This document shows positions 23,678 to 30,910 of a stretch of DNA of 38,880 nt, in pieces. The stretch is from contig CAMYMQ010000143.1 of the NCBI GenBank assembly GCA_947259335.1, positions 1 to 38,880 on the forward strand. Reading direction: 5' to 3'. Within the stretch, counting starts at the first letter, position 1. Every line of letters starts with the position of its first letter. A program made the translations under genes and the position numbers. The stretch is from an uncultured Alphaproteobacteria bacterium (lineage in GTDB: Bacteria > Pseudomonadota > Alphaproteobacteria > Bin65). The notes beneath the pieces are model-generated. The model was not told the origin of the DNA. It did not search any database and saw only the letters and a program-made list of their open reading frames with translations.

Positions 23678-23796
23678 ACCGCCGCATCCTGCGCCGCGTG
23701 CGCAACCAACTGACATCGACCGGCTGGGCCATCGTCGCCGCCTTCCTGCTCGCGGCGGCGCTGACCGCCCTCCGGCTTGGTATGGGAGGTGTGTGA
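23674..23796 (+). CDS. 40-residue single-pass membrane protein
   Basis: Starts at the ATG overlapping the previous stop (ATGA). A basic N-terminus (MNRRILRRVRNQL) is followed by one hydrophobic segment (WAIVAAFLLAAALTALRL), giving a positive-inside small membrane protein. Its GGAGG end region supplies the ribosome site for the next gene. Function unknown. Confidence 0.55.
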   Translation: MNRRILRRVRNQLTSTGWAIVAAFLLAAALTALRLGMGGV

Positions 23797-23797
23797 C

Positions 23798-24382
23798 GTG
23801 ACAAAAGCAACCGCCACCGAGCACGCCTGGATTCAGACCGCCTCCGGTCGCGCCTGGAACCTGACCGCGCCGACGCCCGACGCCGTCCACTGGCCCGACA
23901 TCGCCGAGAGCCTCGCCAAGATTTGCCGCTTTAACGGCCACTCCACCGTCTTCTACAGCGTCGCCCAGCACTGTTGTCTGGTAGCCGACCTGCTCCCCCC
24001 GGAACACCGCCTCCACGGCCTGCTGCACGACGCGCACGAGGCCGTGGTGGGCGACATGACCGCGCCCGTAAAGGCTGTCCTCAAGGACCTGGGCGGGAAC
24101 GGGGCCTTCGACCACTTGGCCGAGATCACGGATCGCGCCGTGTTCGCCGCCGCCGGACTGCCGTTCCCTTGGCCGACCGATATCCGCGCCGCCGTCAAAT
24201 GGGCCGACATGACCCTGCTGGCGACCGAGCGCCGCGACCTGCTGGCCGAAAGCGCCATGCCCTGGGGCGCGCTCCCCGATCCCGCGCCGACGCGCATCAC
24301 TCCCTGGGCCTGGCCCAGGGCCATGGAGGAATGGCTGACCCGCCTCGACCGCCATCTCCCTCATTCCAATAGGAGGACCTGA
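23798..24382 (+). CDS. HD-domain phosphohydrolase (YfbR-like)
   Basis: A 194-residue protein. Metal-binding residues fit the HD family: H58 (SVAQHCCLVADLL), H77-D78 (GLLHDAHE) and E81, with D-rich VGDMTAPVK. Small HD proteins of this group, such as YfbR, remove phosphate from dNMPs. In a phage this would adjust nucleotide pools. GTG 23798, with GGAGG eight bases before, is preferred to an earlier in-frame ATG that would overlap the membrane gene. Confidence 0.75.
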   Translation: MTKATATEHAWIQTASGRAWNLTAPTPDAVHWPDIAESLAKICRFNGHSTVFYSVAQHCCLVADLLPPEHRLHGLLHDAHEAVVGDMTAPVKAVLKDLGGNGAFDHLAEITDRAVFAAAGLPFPWPTDIRAAVKWADMTLLATERRDLLAESAMPWGALPDPAPTRITPWAWPRAMEEWLTRLDRHLPHSNRRT

Positions 24383-24385
24383 ATT

Positions 24386-24877
24386 ATGGCCGGTTCCGTC
24401 AACAAGGTGATTCTGGTGGGCAACCTGGGGCGCGACCCCGAGGTTCGCACAGCAGGGAACGGCAACAAGATCGTCCAGCTATCGCTGGCCACGTCCGAGT
24501 CCTGGAAGGACAAGAACACGGGCGAGCGCCGCGAGCGCACCGAGTGGCACCGCGTGGTGATCTTCAACGAGCGCCTCGCCGACGTGGCCGAGCAGTACCT
24601 GCGCAAGGGCGCGAAGGTCTATCTCGAAGGCCAGCTTGCCAGCCGCAAATGGACCGACAACGCGGGCACCGAACGCTACACCACCGAGGTGGTCCTGCAG
24701 CAGTTCCGGGGCGAGTTGCAGATGCTCTCCGGTCGCGAAGGCTCCGGCCCGCTGCCCGCAGGCGGCCCGGACGACTACGGCCAGCCCGGCACCAGCCAGG
24801 GAAGCAGCCAGTCCGGCGACACCGGGCAGAGCCCGCCGCCGCCCGACCCCTATCTCGACGACGAGATTCCGTACTAA
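24386..24877 (+). CDS. ssb: Single-stranded DNA-binding protein
   Basis: A 163-residue SSB. The OB-fold starts [20 protein letters not shown] and includes [20 protein letters not shown] and [11 protein letters not shown], with the typical aromatic contacts. A disordered Gly/Ser/Gln/Pro linker ends in the acidic tip DDEIPY, the partner-binding end of bacterial SSB (usually DDDIPF). It coats single strands during phage replication and recombination. A purine-rich AGGAGG lies before ATG 24386. Confidence 0.96.
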   Translation: MAGSVNKVILVGNLGRDPEVRTAGNGNKIVQLSLATSESWKDKNTGERRERTEWHRVVIFNERLADVAEQYLRKGAKVYLEGQLASRKWTDNAGTERYTTEVVLQQFRGELQMLSGREGSGPLPAGGPDDYGQPGTSQGSSQSGDTGQSPPPPDPYLDDEIPY

Positions 24878-24901
24878 CCCAAGGCCAGGAAAGGGCTCCC
24901 C

Positions 24902-25438
24902 ATGACCAAGATCGATCACACCGAACTCCCCGCCATCGGCGCTCCGTTCGAGGGCGGATTCTACGCCGGAAAATTCTTCGGCGCGGACGGCGTGCTCTAC
25001 GCGCTGATCGTGGCCCCGAAAGCTGAAGGCGAAACCGAACGCGTCTTCAAGGCCGAGCCAACCGCCGACAAGGGTGCGCGGAGCTTGCGCGACGGCTTCG
25101 CCAATTCCGAGGCCATGAACGACGATAACCACCCCGCCGCCAAGTTCTGCCGCGACCTGCGCATCGGCGGCTTCGACGACTGGTATCTACCCAGCCCCCA
25201 CGAGGCCGCGCTTCTGGCCGAGAACCTGATGCCCGGCAAAGGCTACGTGCCTGAACAGACCGTGGCGGACGACTTCAAGGAGGGCGGACCCGAAGCTTTC
25301 AGCCGCACGATGTACTGGACCTCGACCGAGTTCTCGCGCCGCTCCGCATGGGTCCAGAACTTCGACTACGGCACCCAGAACTGCAGCGGCAAGGGCTGGC
25401 CCCACCGCGTCCGCGCCGTCCGCAAACACCCCCTTTAA
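24902..25438 (+). CDS. DUF1566 (Lcl-type, C-type-lectin-like) protein
   Basis: A 178-residue protein. The second half has GGFDDWYLPSPHEAALL, TMYWTSTEFSRRSAWVQNFD and GWPHRVRAVRK, the signature of DUF1566/Lcl_C, a lectin-like fold. Such domains occur in phage display-type and ligand-binding proteins. I found no reverse transcriptase or template repeat, so a diversity-generating system is not supported here. It lies between SSB and the Acb2/Tad1-like gene. The true ligand is unknown. Confidence 0.75.
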   Translation: MTKIDHTELPAIGAPFEGGFYAGKFFGADGVLYALIVAPKAEGETERVFKAEPTADKGARSLRDGFANSEAMNDDNHPAAKFCRDLRIGGFDDWYLPSPHEAALLAENLMPGKGYVPEQTVADDFKEGGPEAFSRTMYWTSTEFSRRSAWVQNFDYGTQNCSGKGWPHRVRAVRKHPL

Positions 25439-25462
25439 CGCTTATCCATCAGGAGAAAACCC

Positions 25463-25693
25463 ATGACCGACAAGATCGACAGCACCTCCGACGAGCGCAC
25501 CACGAACAACGTGATGCGCCACCAGTACCGCGTCCTGACCGACGCGGAGAAAGCCAACATGCAGGCTATCAAGGACTACGGCCTCGGCTTCCACGACCTG
25601 CTGACCGAGATCGGCGACAGCCGCGAACTCGCCCTGGCCAAGACCAAGGTTGAGGAAGCGGTTATGTGGGCGGTCAAGCACATCACGCGCTGA
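25463..25693 (+). CDS. Acb2/Tad1 hairpin-domain-like protein (putative anti-CBASS/anti-Thoeris sponge)
   Basis: A 76-residue protein (ATG 25463, with AGGAG upstream) containing MRHQYRVLTDAEKANMQAIK and ELALAKTKVEEAVMWAVKHI, the pattern of the DUF7681 family now tied to Acb2 and Tad1. Those proteins bind and hide cyclic nucleotide signals made by bacterial CBASS and Thoeris systems, letting the phage escape. The sequence here is a short two-helix form. I recall the family from this motif; ligand-binding residues cannot be checked here. It sits in the early operon, as expected for an anti-defence protein. Confidence 0.7.
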   Translation: MTDKIDSTSDERTTNNVMRHQYRVLTDAEKANMQAIKDYGLGFHDLLTEIGDSRELALAKTKVEEAVMWAVKHITR

Positions 25694-25711
25694 CCGCCCC
25701 CCCCAGGAAAC

Positions 25712-25801
25712 GCGGCGGCGGGGCGGACTATAGGACATCAAATGGGGCGAAAGGCCCTGGCAAGTCCGCCGTACAGACGGCACAGCCCCGACCGTCGCCG
25801 C
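25712..25801 (+). ncRNA. Possible structured RNA element between early genes
   Basis: In the 141-base gap before the exonuclease, an outer stem (GCGGCG at 25712-25717 with CGCCGC at 25796-25801) encloses a hairpin with an 8-bp perfect stem (GGCGGACT 25722-25729 with AGTCCGCC 25763-25770) and an inner GGGC/GCCC arm, plus a smaller GACGG/CCGTC arm near 25776-25796 that would compete with the outer stem. No known motif was recognised; a leader, sRNA or attenuator is possible. GC-rich sequence makes chance pairing more likely. Confidence 0.35.
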
Positions 25802-25834
25802 GCCACCCTTTAAGAACGAACAGGAGCTTCACGC

Positions 25835-26391
25835 ATGAACCCCGCGAACCACATCATGATCGACCTGGAGACCATCGGCACCCGGCCCGGCTCCGCGATC
25901 CTCACCATCGGGGCCGTGCGCTTCGACCCTGCCGCCAACGGCTTGAGTGGCCGCGATCCGCGCTGGCGCTGCCCACAGAGACGGCCTTCTATCGCCGCAT
26001 CGACCGCGAAAGCTGCACCTTCCTCGGCCTGTCCGAGGACTGGGACACCCTGTCCTGGTGGTCCCGCCAGGCCCCGGAAGGGCGTCGCGAAGCGTTTGAC
26101 GCCGCGCCACGGCACGATATCGCCGAGGTGATGGCCGAGTTTGCCCGCTGGTGCGGACGCGACCCGTTCCCTTGGAGCCACGGCGCGTCCTTCGACGTGG
26201 TGTTGTGCGAGGCCGTCTTCGAACGGCTGGGCATCCGCACCCCCTGGAAGTTCTGGAACGTCCGCGACACCCGGACCCTTTACGACTTCACGGGCGAGAA
26301 GCCCGCCCGCGACCGCAACCACCACCACGCCCTGTACGACGCGGTGGCCCAGGCCGAGGCGGTCCAGCGGGCCTACGCCAGCAAACGATAG
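25835..26391 (+). pseudogene. 3'-5' exonuclease (RNase H-like, DnaQ/Rv2179c type), one frameshift
   Basis: The start frame gives NHIMIDLETIGTRPGSAILT, with the DxE motif of DEDD exonucleases, then reads into non-matching sequence. The next frame continues TAFYRRIDRESCTFLGL, DTLSWWSRQAPEGRREAF, PWSHGASFDVVL and NRNHHHALYDAVAQAEAVQR, with the later catalytic D and the HALYDA motif. The shift lies near 25935-25965; one missing base would explain it. There is no homopolymer, so it may be true decay. Intact, it would trim DNA or RNA 3' ends in phage replication. The intact domain order supports one original gene of about 185 residues. Confidence 0.8.
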
Positions 26392-26399
26392 GGGGTTCC

Positions 26400-26708
26400 A
26401 TGCTTCGCTGCACCATAGAAATGATTCCGAAAGGGCAGGAGGGCAAAGCCTATCCGCTCGGCGTTGTCGAGATCGCCAACGTCGGCGGAGACATGCTTCA
26501 CGGAAATTACGCCGTCGTCTTGAAGAAATCCCCTCCATTTAAGGGAGCCCTCAAGGACGCCTGGAAGAAAGGAAAACTCCAGGTCGGCAAGGAGGACGAG
26601 GAAATCATCATCAGCGGGGTGCAGGGTTTTCACCGCCAAAAACGCGGCGTTTACGACCTGCTGTTCCTGGCGCTCAAAGCATGCGGCCTCGAAGGCCGAA
26701 ACCGATAG
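26400..26708 (+). CDS. Small phage protein of unknown function
   Basis: A 102-residue protein starting MLRCTIEMIPKGQEGKAYPL, with GGGGG before ATG 26400. IANVGGDMLHGNYAVVLKKS and KALKDAWKKGKL-like segments suggest a small beta-rich domain with basic helices. Composition is AT-richer than neighbours, so it may be a later arrival. I do not recognise the family. Confidence 0.6.
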   Translation: MLRCTIEMIPKGQEGKAYPLGVVEIANVGGDMLHGNYAVVLKKSPPFKGALKDAWKKGKLQVGKEDEEIIISGVQGFHRQKRGVYDLLFLALKACGLEGRNR

Positions 26709-26717
26709 GAGGTAACC

Positions 26718-27095
26718 ATGGATATCACCACCCTCCCGGCCTTGAGCATCCGCCAGCCCTGGTGCCACTACATCCTGAACGCGGGCAAGGATGTCGAAAA
26801 CCGCACCTGGCCCACCAGGTTTCGCGGCCCCGTCCTGATCCACGCCGGAAAGACGCCGGAGGACGCGGCCTACTGCCGCCGCATCGGCGCGCCGCTTGGC
26901 GGCATCGTCGGCGTGATGGAGATCGTGGACTGCGTGACCGCGTCTTCCAGCGAATGGTTCTGCGGCCCCTACGGTTTCGTGATCGCGAACGCCCGCCCGC
27001 TCCACTTTATCCCCTGCCGTGGCGCGCTCGGTTTCTTCAAGCCCGATCTGACCGGCGCTGCACCGCAACTGTTCCAGGAGGCCCCTTATGCTTGA
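26718..27095 (+). CDS. ASCH-domain protein
   Basis: A 125-residue protein starting MDITTLPALSIRQPWCHYIL, with AGGAGG before the ATG. SIRQPW, GKDVENRTW and the GPVLIHAGK strand are typical of the ASCH fold, a PUA-related RNA-binding domain; the GIVGVMEIVDC strand and FGPYGFVIANARPL complete it. ASCH proteins are thought to bind RNA or modified bases, and some hydrolyse modified nucleosides. In phages they are often grouped with modification genes, as here. Confidence 0.85.
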   Translation: MDITTLPALSIRQPWCHYILNAGKDVENRTWPTRFRGPVLIHAGKTPEDAAYCRRIGAPLGGIVGVMEIVDCVTASSSEWFCGPYGFVIANARPLHFIPCRGALGFFKPDLTGAAPQLFQEAPYA

Positions 27096-27429
27096 GGACG
27101 CCCGAACCGAAACCGGCGCCGCGCCGATCCGCCCCAAGGGCATCCCGCCGCGCCCGGTGAGCTTCTGCCGCGAATGCGGCCACCCCTACTGGCCGCGCCG
27201 CGACGATCAGGAATACTGCTCGTCCACCTGCCGCTCCAAGTACCACAAGCGGCGCTACGAGCGCGGCGCGCAGTTGTACGACTTCGCCATGGAATGGCGC
27301 GGCAAGCGCCTCAAGGGCGGCTTCACCCAACTCTGCCAGATCATCGACGAATGGCTCCGCGACGAGCGCGAGCGCCGCCGGGCACACCGCAAGGTGCGCG
27401 ACGCCTGGTTGAAGGAAAAGAAAGGATAG
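27088..27429 (+). CDS. Small zinc-finger phage protein
   Basis: A 113-residue protein whose ATG overlaps the end of the ASCH gene. Residues 27-51 contain CRECGHPYWPRRDDQEYCSS and TCRSKYHKRR, a four-Cys zinc ribbon followed by a basic helix, so nucleic-acid binding is likely. The C-terminal half (EWRGKRLKGGFTQLCQIIDE, RRAHRKVRDAWLKEKKG) is a long basic helix. The zinc ribbon with basic helix is like that of small phage DNA- or RNA-binding regulators; the target is unknown. Confidence 0.7.
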   Translation: MLEDARTETGAAPIRPKGIPPRPVSFCRECGHPYWPRRDDQEYCSSTCRSKYHKRRYERGAQLYDFAMEWRGKRLKGGFTQLCQIIDEWLRDERERRRAHRKVRDAWLKEKKG

Positions 27430-27434
27430 ACGCC

Positions 27435-27821
27435 ATGCCCGCCTTCGGTTTCAAGGAGCGATTCGCCAGGCCCATCGAACAGGGGATCAAGCGCCAGACC
27501 ATCCGCGCCGAGCGCAAGGATGGCCGCCAGCCCTGCAGGCCGGGCGATACTTTAACCCTCTGGACCAACTGGCGCAGGAAGAACGCGCGCAAGCTGGCCG
27601 ACGTTCGTTGCACCTTCTGCTCGCCCATCGTGATCGACCGGACGGATGCCGGGCCGACCGTCACCATCCGGGGCCGCGCGCTCACGCCCCACGAGATCGA
27701 GGAACTGGCCTTCGACGACGCCTTCCTCTCGGTCGGCGACTTCCTGGCCTTCTTCCGGGACACCCACGGCCTGCCGTTCAAGGGCTGGGTCATCAAGTGG
27801 GAGGCAAACCATGGGCGATAA
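27435..27821 (+). CDS. Second ASCH-type protein
   Basis: A 128-residue protein starting MPAFGFKERFARPIEQGIKR. QTIRAERKDGRQPCRPGDTL and LWTNWRRKNARKLADVRC match the ASCH/PUA-like fold; EELAFDDAFLSVGDFLAFFR and GWVIKW complete it. Phages commonly carry two such proteins, and this lies three genes from the first (26718). The stop overlaps the ATG of the DUF5131 gene, so they are coupled. Confidence 0.75.
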   Translation: MPAFGFKERFARPIEQGIKRQTIRAERKDGRQPCRPGDTLTLWTNWRRKNARKLADVRCTFCSPIVIDRTDAGPTVTIRGRALTPHEIEELAFDDAFLSVGDFLAFFRDTHGLPFKGWVIKWEANHGR

Positions 27822-28869
27822 GAGCGGAATCGAATGGACCGACGCCACCTGGAACCCCGTGGTGGGCTGCTCGGTCGTATCGACCGGCTGCACGAATTGC
27901 TATGCCATGAAGATGGCCGCCAGGCTTGAGGCCATGGGCGGCAAGGCCGGTGCGAAATACGCCGGGCTAACCACGCCGTCGAAGGCCGGGCCGGTCTGGA
28001 ACGGCACCGTGCGCCTGGACGATGGCGCGCTCGACCAGCCGCTCCGCTGGAAGCGCCCTCGCCGCATTTTCGTGAACTCCATGTCCGATCTGTTCCACGA
28101 GGACCTGCCCTTCGCCGAGGTGGCCCGTGTGTTCGAGATAATCTGCGGCGCCATCCGGCTCGGGCGCGGCCACGTCTTCCAGATTCTGACCAAGCGCCCC
28201 GAGCGCATGTCCGAATACTTCGACTGGGCGAGGGCCGACAGCGACGCCGCGCGCATCTGCCCGGCCTACTGGCCCGGCGTGTGGTTCGGCGTCAGCGTCG
28301 AGGACCAGCGCCGCGCCGACGAGCGCATCAATATTTTACTCAATCTCCCTGTCAGCCTGCGATGGATCAGCGCAGAGCCTCTCTTGGGGCCGCTCGACCT
28401 GACCCGCGTGAACTACGGCGTGCACGACGACTTCAAGGACTGCGGCGGCCACCCTGACCCGTACTTCCCCATCGACAGCGTCGGCGTTGGCTACACCGAC
28501 GCGCTGCGCGGTCGTTACTTGGGAGGCACCCGCACCCCGGACGGAAAGGAGCCGGACGAGGGCTGGGAAGTGGGCTTCACTATGCCCGGCATCGACTGGG
28601 TGGTGGCGGGCGGCGAACCCGGCCCCGGCGCGCGGCCCATGCACCCGGACTGGGTGCGCGGCCTCCGCGACCAATGCGAAGCGGCGGGCGTGCCCTTCTT
28701 GTTCAAGCAGTGGGGCGAGTGGTCCCCCGGCGTCCGCTGCGACCGGCCCAACGCTATCCCCCACCGTTTCGAGGATGGCACGCTCATGGGCCGCCACGGC
28801 AAAAAATCCGCAGGACGCCTGCTCGACGGACGCGCCTGGGACGATTATCCGGAGACGGGCGATGGCTAG
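27811..28869 (+). CDS. DUF5131 protein (phage Gp37/Gp68 family), radical-SAM-like
   Basis: A 352-residue protein starting MGDKSGIEWTDATWNPVVGC. The cluster GCSVVSTGCTNCYAMKMA gives Cys-x6-Cys-x2-Cys, a possible iron-sulfur site like that of radical-SAM enzymes; the following FVNSMSDLFHEDLPFAEVAR and QILTKRPERM are conserved in the family, as is VAGGEPGPGARPMHPDWVRG and PFLFKQWGEW. The family is common in phages and poorly characterised. Grouping with two ASCH proteins and a zinc-ribbon protein suggests nucleic-acid or nucleotide modification. Confidence 0.9.
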   Translation: MGDKSGIEWTDATWNPVVGCSVVSTGCTNCYAMKMAARLEAMGGKAGAKYAGLTTPSKAGPVWNGTVRLDDGALDQPLRWKRPRRIFVNSMSDLFHEDLPFAEVARVFEIICGAIRLGRGHVFQILTKRPERMSEYFDWARADSDAARICPAYWPGVWFGVSVEDQRRADERINILLNLPVSLRWISAEPLLGPLDLTRVNYGVHDDFKDCGGHPDPYFPIDSVGVGYTDALRGRYLGGTRTPDGKEPDEGWEVGFTMPGIDWVVAGGEPGPGARPMHPDWVRGLRDQCEAAGVPFLFKQWGEWSPGVRCDRPNAIPHRFEDGTLMGRHGKKSAGRLLDGRAWDDYPETGDG

Positions 28870-29152
28870 ACCTAAACCGACATTCCTGCCCCAGCCGCGC
28901 GTCCTCACAAGCCCCGTGCAGGTGGCCGCCGTGCTGGGGCGGGGCGAGGAATGGTTCCGCCAGCGCCGAGAGCGCCTGGAGGCCGCCGGATTCCCGCGCC
29001 ACGACGCCCTTCTCGGAGGGTGGGACCTGGACGCCATCAACGCCTGGCTCGACAAGCGGGCCGGTCTCGATCAAAATTTGTCCCCTGACTCCGTAACAAA
29101 CCCGTGGGACGAAGTATTTGGGAATGGGCAAAGTGAATTTGCCATACGTTGA
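28862..29152 (+). CDS. Small winged-helix protein, likely excisionase or regulator
   Basis: A 96-residue protein whose ATG overlaps the stop of the DUF5131 gene and whose end overlaps the integrase start by 29 bases. SPVQVAAVLGRGEEWFRQRR and WDLDAINAWLDKRAGL resemble the MerR/AlpA-type winged helix that bends DNA at att sites. Gene order (just before int) supports an excisionase. The first residues (ARPKPTFLPQPRV) look disordered. Confidence 0.6.
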   Translation: MARPKPTFLPQPRVLTSPVQVAAVLGRGEEWFRQRRERLEAAGFPRHDALLGGWDLDAINAWLDKRAGLDQNLSPDSVTNPWDEVFGNGQSEFAIR

Positions 29153-30188
29153 AAAGACCCGCGCCAAGGGCAGGGACTATTTTTACTATCGCCGGGACGG
29201 TCAGCGCATCCGTTTGCCCGGCTCCCCAGGCGCGCCGGAATTCAACGCCCGGTACCACGAAGTCCACGAGAGTTTCGAGCACCAGCCCACCGATGCGAAG
29301 GGTAAAGCCGCGCCGGGCTCCATGGCCGCCCTGGTGATCGCTTACAAGGCGAGCCCGGAGTTCTCCCAGTTGGCGGCCAAGACCCAGACCGACTATCGCC
29401 GCTATCTCGACCGGATATCCGAGGACTTGGGCCAACTGCCCGCCGCGCGCATGGAGCGCCGCCACGTCCTGGCCTACCGCGACCGCTTTGCCGAGAAGCC
29501 AAGAACCGCCAACTATGTTGTGCAGGTTCTCCGGCTCGTGCTGGGCTGGGGCGTCGACCGGGGATGGCTGAAAGCGAACCCGGCTCAAAGGCCCCGCCAG
29601 CTTAAGACCGGAGACGGCCACCGCCCGTGGGAGGAACACGAGATCACCGCATTCCGCAAGGCATGGTCCGCCGATACCGTCCAGCGGATCGCCTTCGAGA
29701 TTCTGTTGAATACCGGCCAGCGCGGCGGGGACGTGGTGGGCATGACCCGTCACCAGGCTGCGCGCGGCGAGATCGCCGTAGCCCAGGAAAAGACCGGCGA
29801 GCGCGTCTGGATTCCCCAGGCCGACCAGTTACGCGCGGCGCTCGGGCCGTGGCTGGAAACCAACAAGCACATGGTCATCCTGACCACCGAGACGGGCCGC
29901 CCATTCAAGATCGACCACTTCCGCCACACCATGCGCGACGCAATCCGCGCCGCCGCAATCCCGGACGATTGCACGCTGCACGGCCTGCGCTACACGGCGG
30001 CCACGATCCTGCGCGAGCTTGGCTGCGACCTGCCGACCATCCAGGCCATCACCGGCCACCGCACGGCGGAGATGGCCAGGAAGTATTCCGAAAAGCGCCG
30101 CCGGGCGAAGGTCGCCATCGCGCGGCTGAATCGGGCTCGGCGCGGAGCCGAAAATGAGGCCCCAGAGAGAACGGAAGAAGATCAGTGA
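29124..30188 (+). CDS. int: Tyrosine recombinase / phage integrase
   Basis: A 354-residue integrase starting MGKVNLPYVEKTRAKGRDYF. The arm-binding N-terminus has YYRRDGQRIRLPGSP; a core-binding SAM-like domain follows near residues 60-150. The catalytic set is R200 (NTGQRGGDV), K223 (QEKTGER), H286-R289 (HGLRYTA), H312 (GHRTAEM) and Y321 (RKYSEKRR). It recombines phage DNA with the tRNA-Lys gene at its 3' side. The start ATG 29124 is chosen over TTG 29118. Confidence 0.95.
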   Translation: MGKVNLPYVEKTRAKGRDYFYYRRDGQRIRLPGSPGAPEFNARYHEVHESFEHQPTDAKGKAAPGSMAALVIAYKASPEFSQLAAKTQTDYRRYLDRISEDLGQLPAARMERRHVLAYRDRFAEKPRTANYVVQVLRLVLGWGVDRGWLKANPAQRPRQLKTGDGHRPWEEHEITAFRKAWSADTVQRIAFEILLNTGQRGGDVVGMTRHQAARGEIAVAQEKTGERVWIPQADQLRAALGPWLETNKHMVILTTETGRPFKIDHFRHTMRDAIRAAAIPDDCTLHGLRYTAATILRELGCDLPTIQAITGHRTAEMARKYSEKRRRAKVAIARLNRARRGAENEAPERTEEDQ

Positions 30189-30194
30189 ACAGCG

Positions 30195-30233
30195 GAAATT
30201 GCCAAACCGCAGCCGACGAAATTGCCAAACCGC
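30195..30233. repeat. Direct repeat GAAATTGCCAAACCGC, possible integrase arm site
   Basis: Two exact 16-base copies at 30195-30210 and 30218-30233, 23 bp apart, between the integrase stop and the tRNA. Spacing of about two helix turns and position beside the attachment site suit integrase arm-type or excisionase binding. Confidence 0.5.
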
Positions 30234-30240
30234 TATGGCT

Positions 30241-30280
30241 AAAAATGAAAGCCCCCGCTATACCGTTGATCTAGCGGGGG
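30241..30280 (-). terminator. Terminator after tRNA-Lys
   Basis: A perfect 9-bp stem (CCCCCGCTA at 30252-30260 with TAGCGGGGG at 30272-30280), 11-base loop, then minus-strand CTTTCATTTTTAG. It is the natural end of the tRNA transcript. The stem also lies within phage-side sequence, so the phage supplied it or it restores an equivalent. Confidence 0.65.
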
Positions 30281-30284
30281 AATT

Positions 30285-30360
<76 letters not shown>

Positions 30361-30601
30361 GGCTTGTGACTGGAAAAGCAATAATTACAGCGAATAATCC
30401 GGAAACGATCAACCCTGCACGCTGCTTTACGGCCTGGCAGGCAAAACACCTTCAGGCCCGGCATCACACTTACCGGCTTTCTGCACTGAATCGGGTGCTG
30501 AATTCAAGCTTAATATGGTCTGCCTCTGCCAATTCACAGACGGTATTGTCCAGATGAAAGGCCTGGGTACGATCAGCGCAAACGGTCAGAATTTCACTCG
30601 A

Positions 30602-30907
30602 TCAGCTTTGTGATCGATATCGCGCCAGCTCCGCCTCCAGTTCCGCAATTCTGTTCTCAAGCGGTACAATATACGCAGCAATGTCAAGGGCGCTGAAACG
30701 CGGCGTGACATATTGCCGGTTGCCGCGAAAATCGGCAAACCCCGACCGATCTGAACCCAGCACCTTCAGAAATCCGGACGCACCGCCGCAATGAAGATTT
30801 CCGCGACTGGGCGCTACAAGCAAAAGATGCTGCTGCCCGACTGATTGACAGTGCCGCAGCACCAGCACCCGCATCGGACTGATGCCATACACCCCCACTT
30901 TGAACAC
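30602..30907 (-). pseudogene. Pyridoxamine-phosphate-oxidase-like gene remnant with internal deletion
   Basis: A 101-residue frame. ASGFLKVLGSDRSGFADFRGNRQY matches in order the FMN-binding core of the pyridoxamine 5'-phosphate oxidase-like family (GFLKVLD..TLGFADFRGNRQY, here abbreviated). It then jumps at once to a C-terminal piece (ALDIAAYIVPLENRIAELEA) that ends such proteins in this group. The roughly 100 residues usually between are missing, and the start is degenerate. The remains lie next to the prophage, on the host side. I infer an ancient deletion rather than a small working protein. Confidence 0.6.
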
Positions 30908-30910
30908 CAG

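Noticed and set aside
24902-25438. Diversity-generating retroelement
   Set aside because: The lectin-like fold invites it, but no reverse transcriptase or adenine-variable template repeat is in the window.
30361-30601. Gene in the gap right of the tRNA
   Set aside because: The only frame (about 63 codons) has no ribosome site or recognisable pattern; nothing else is seen in this gap.
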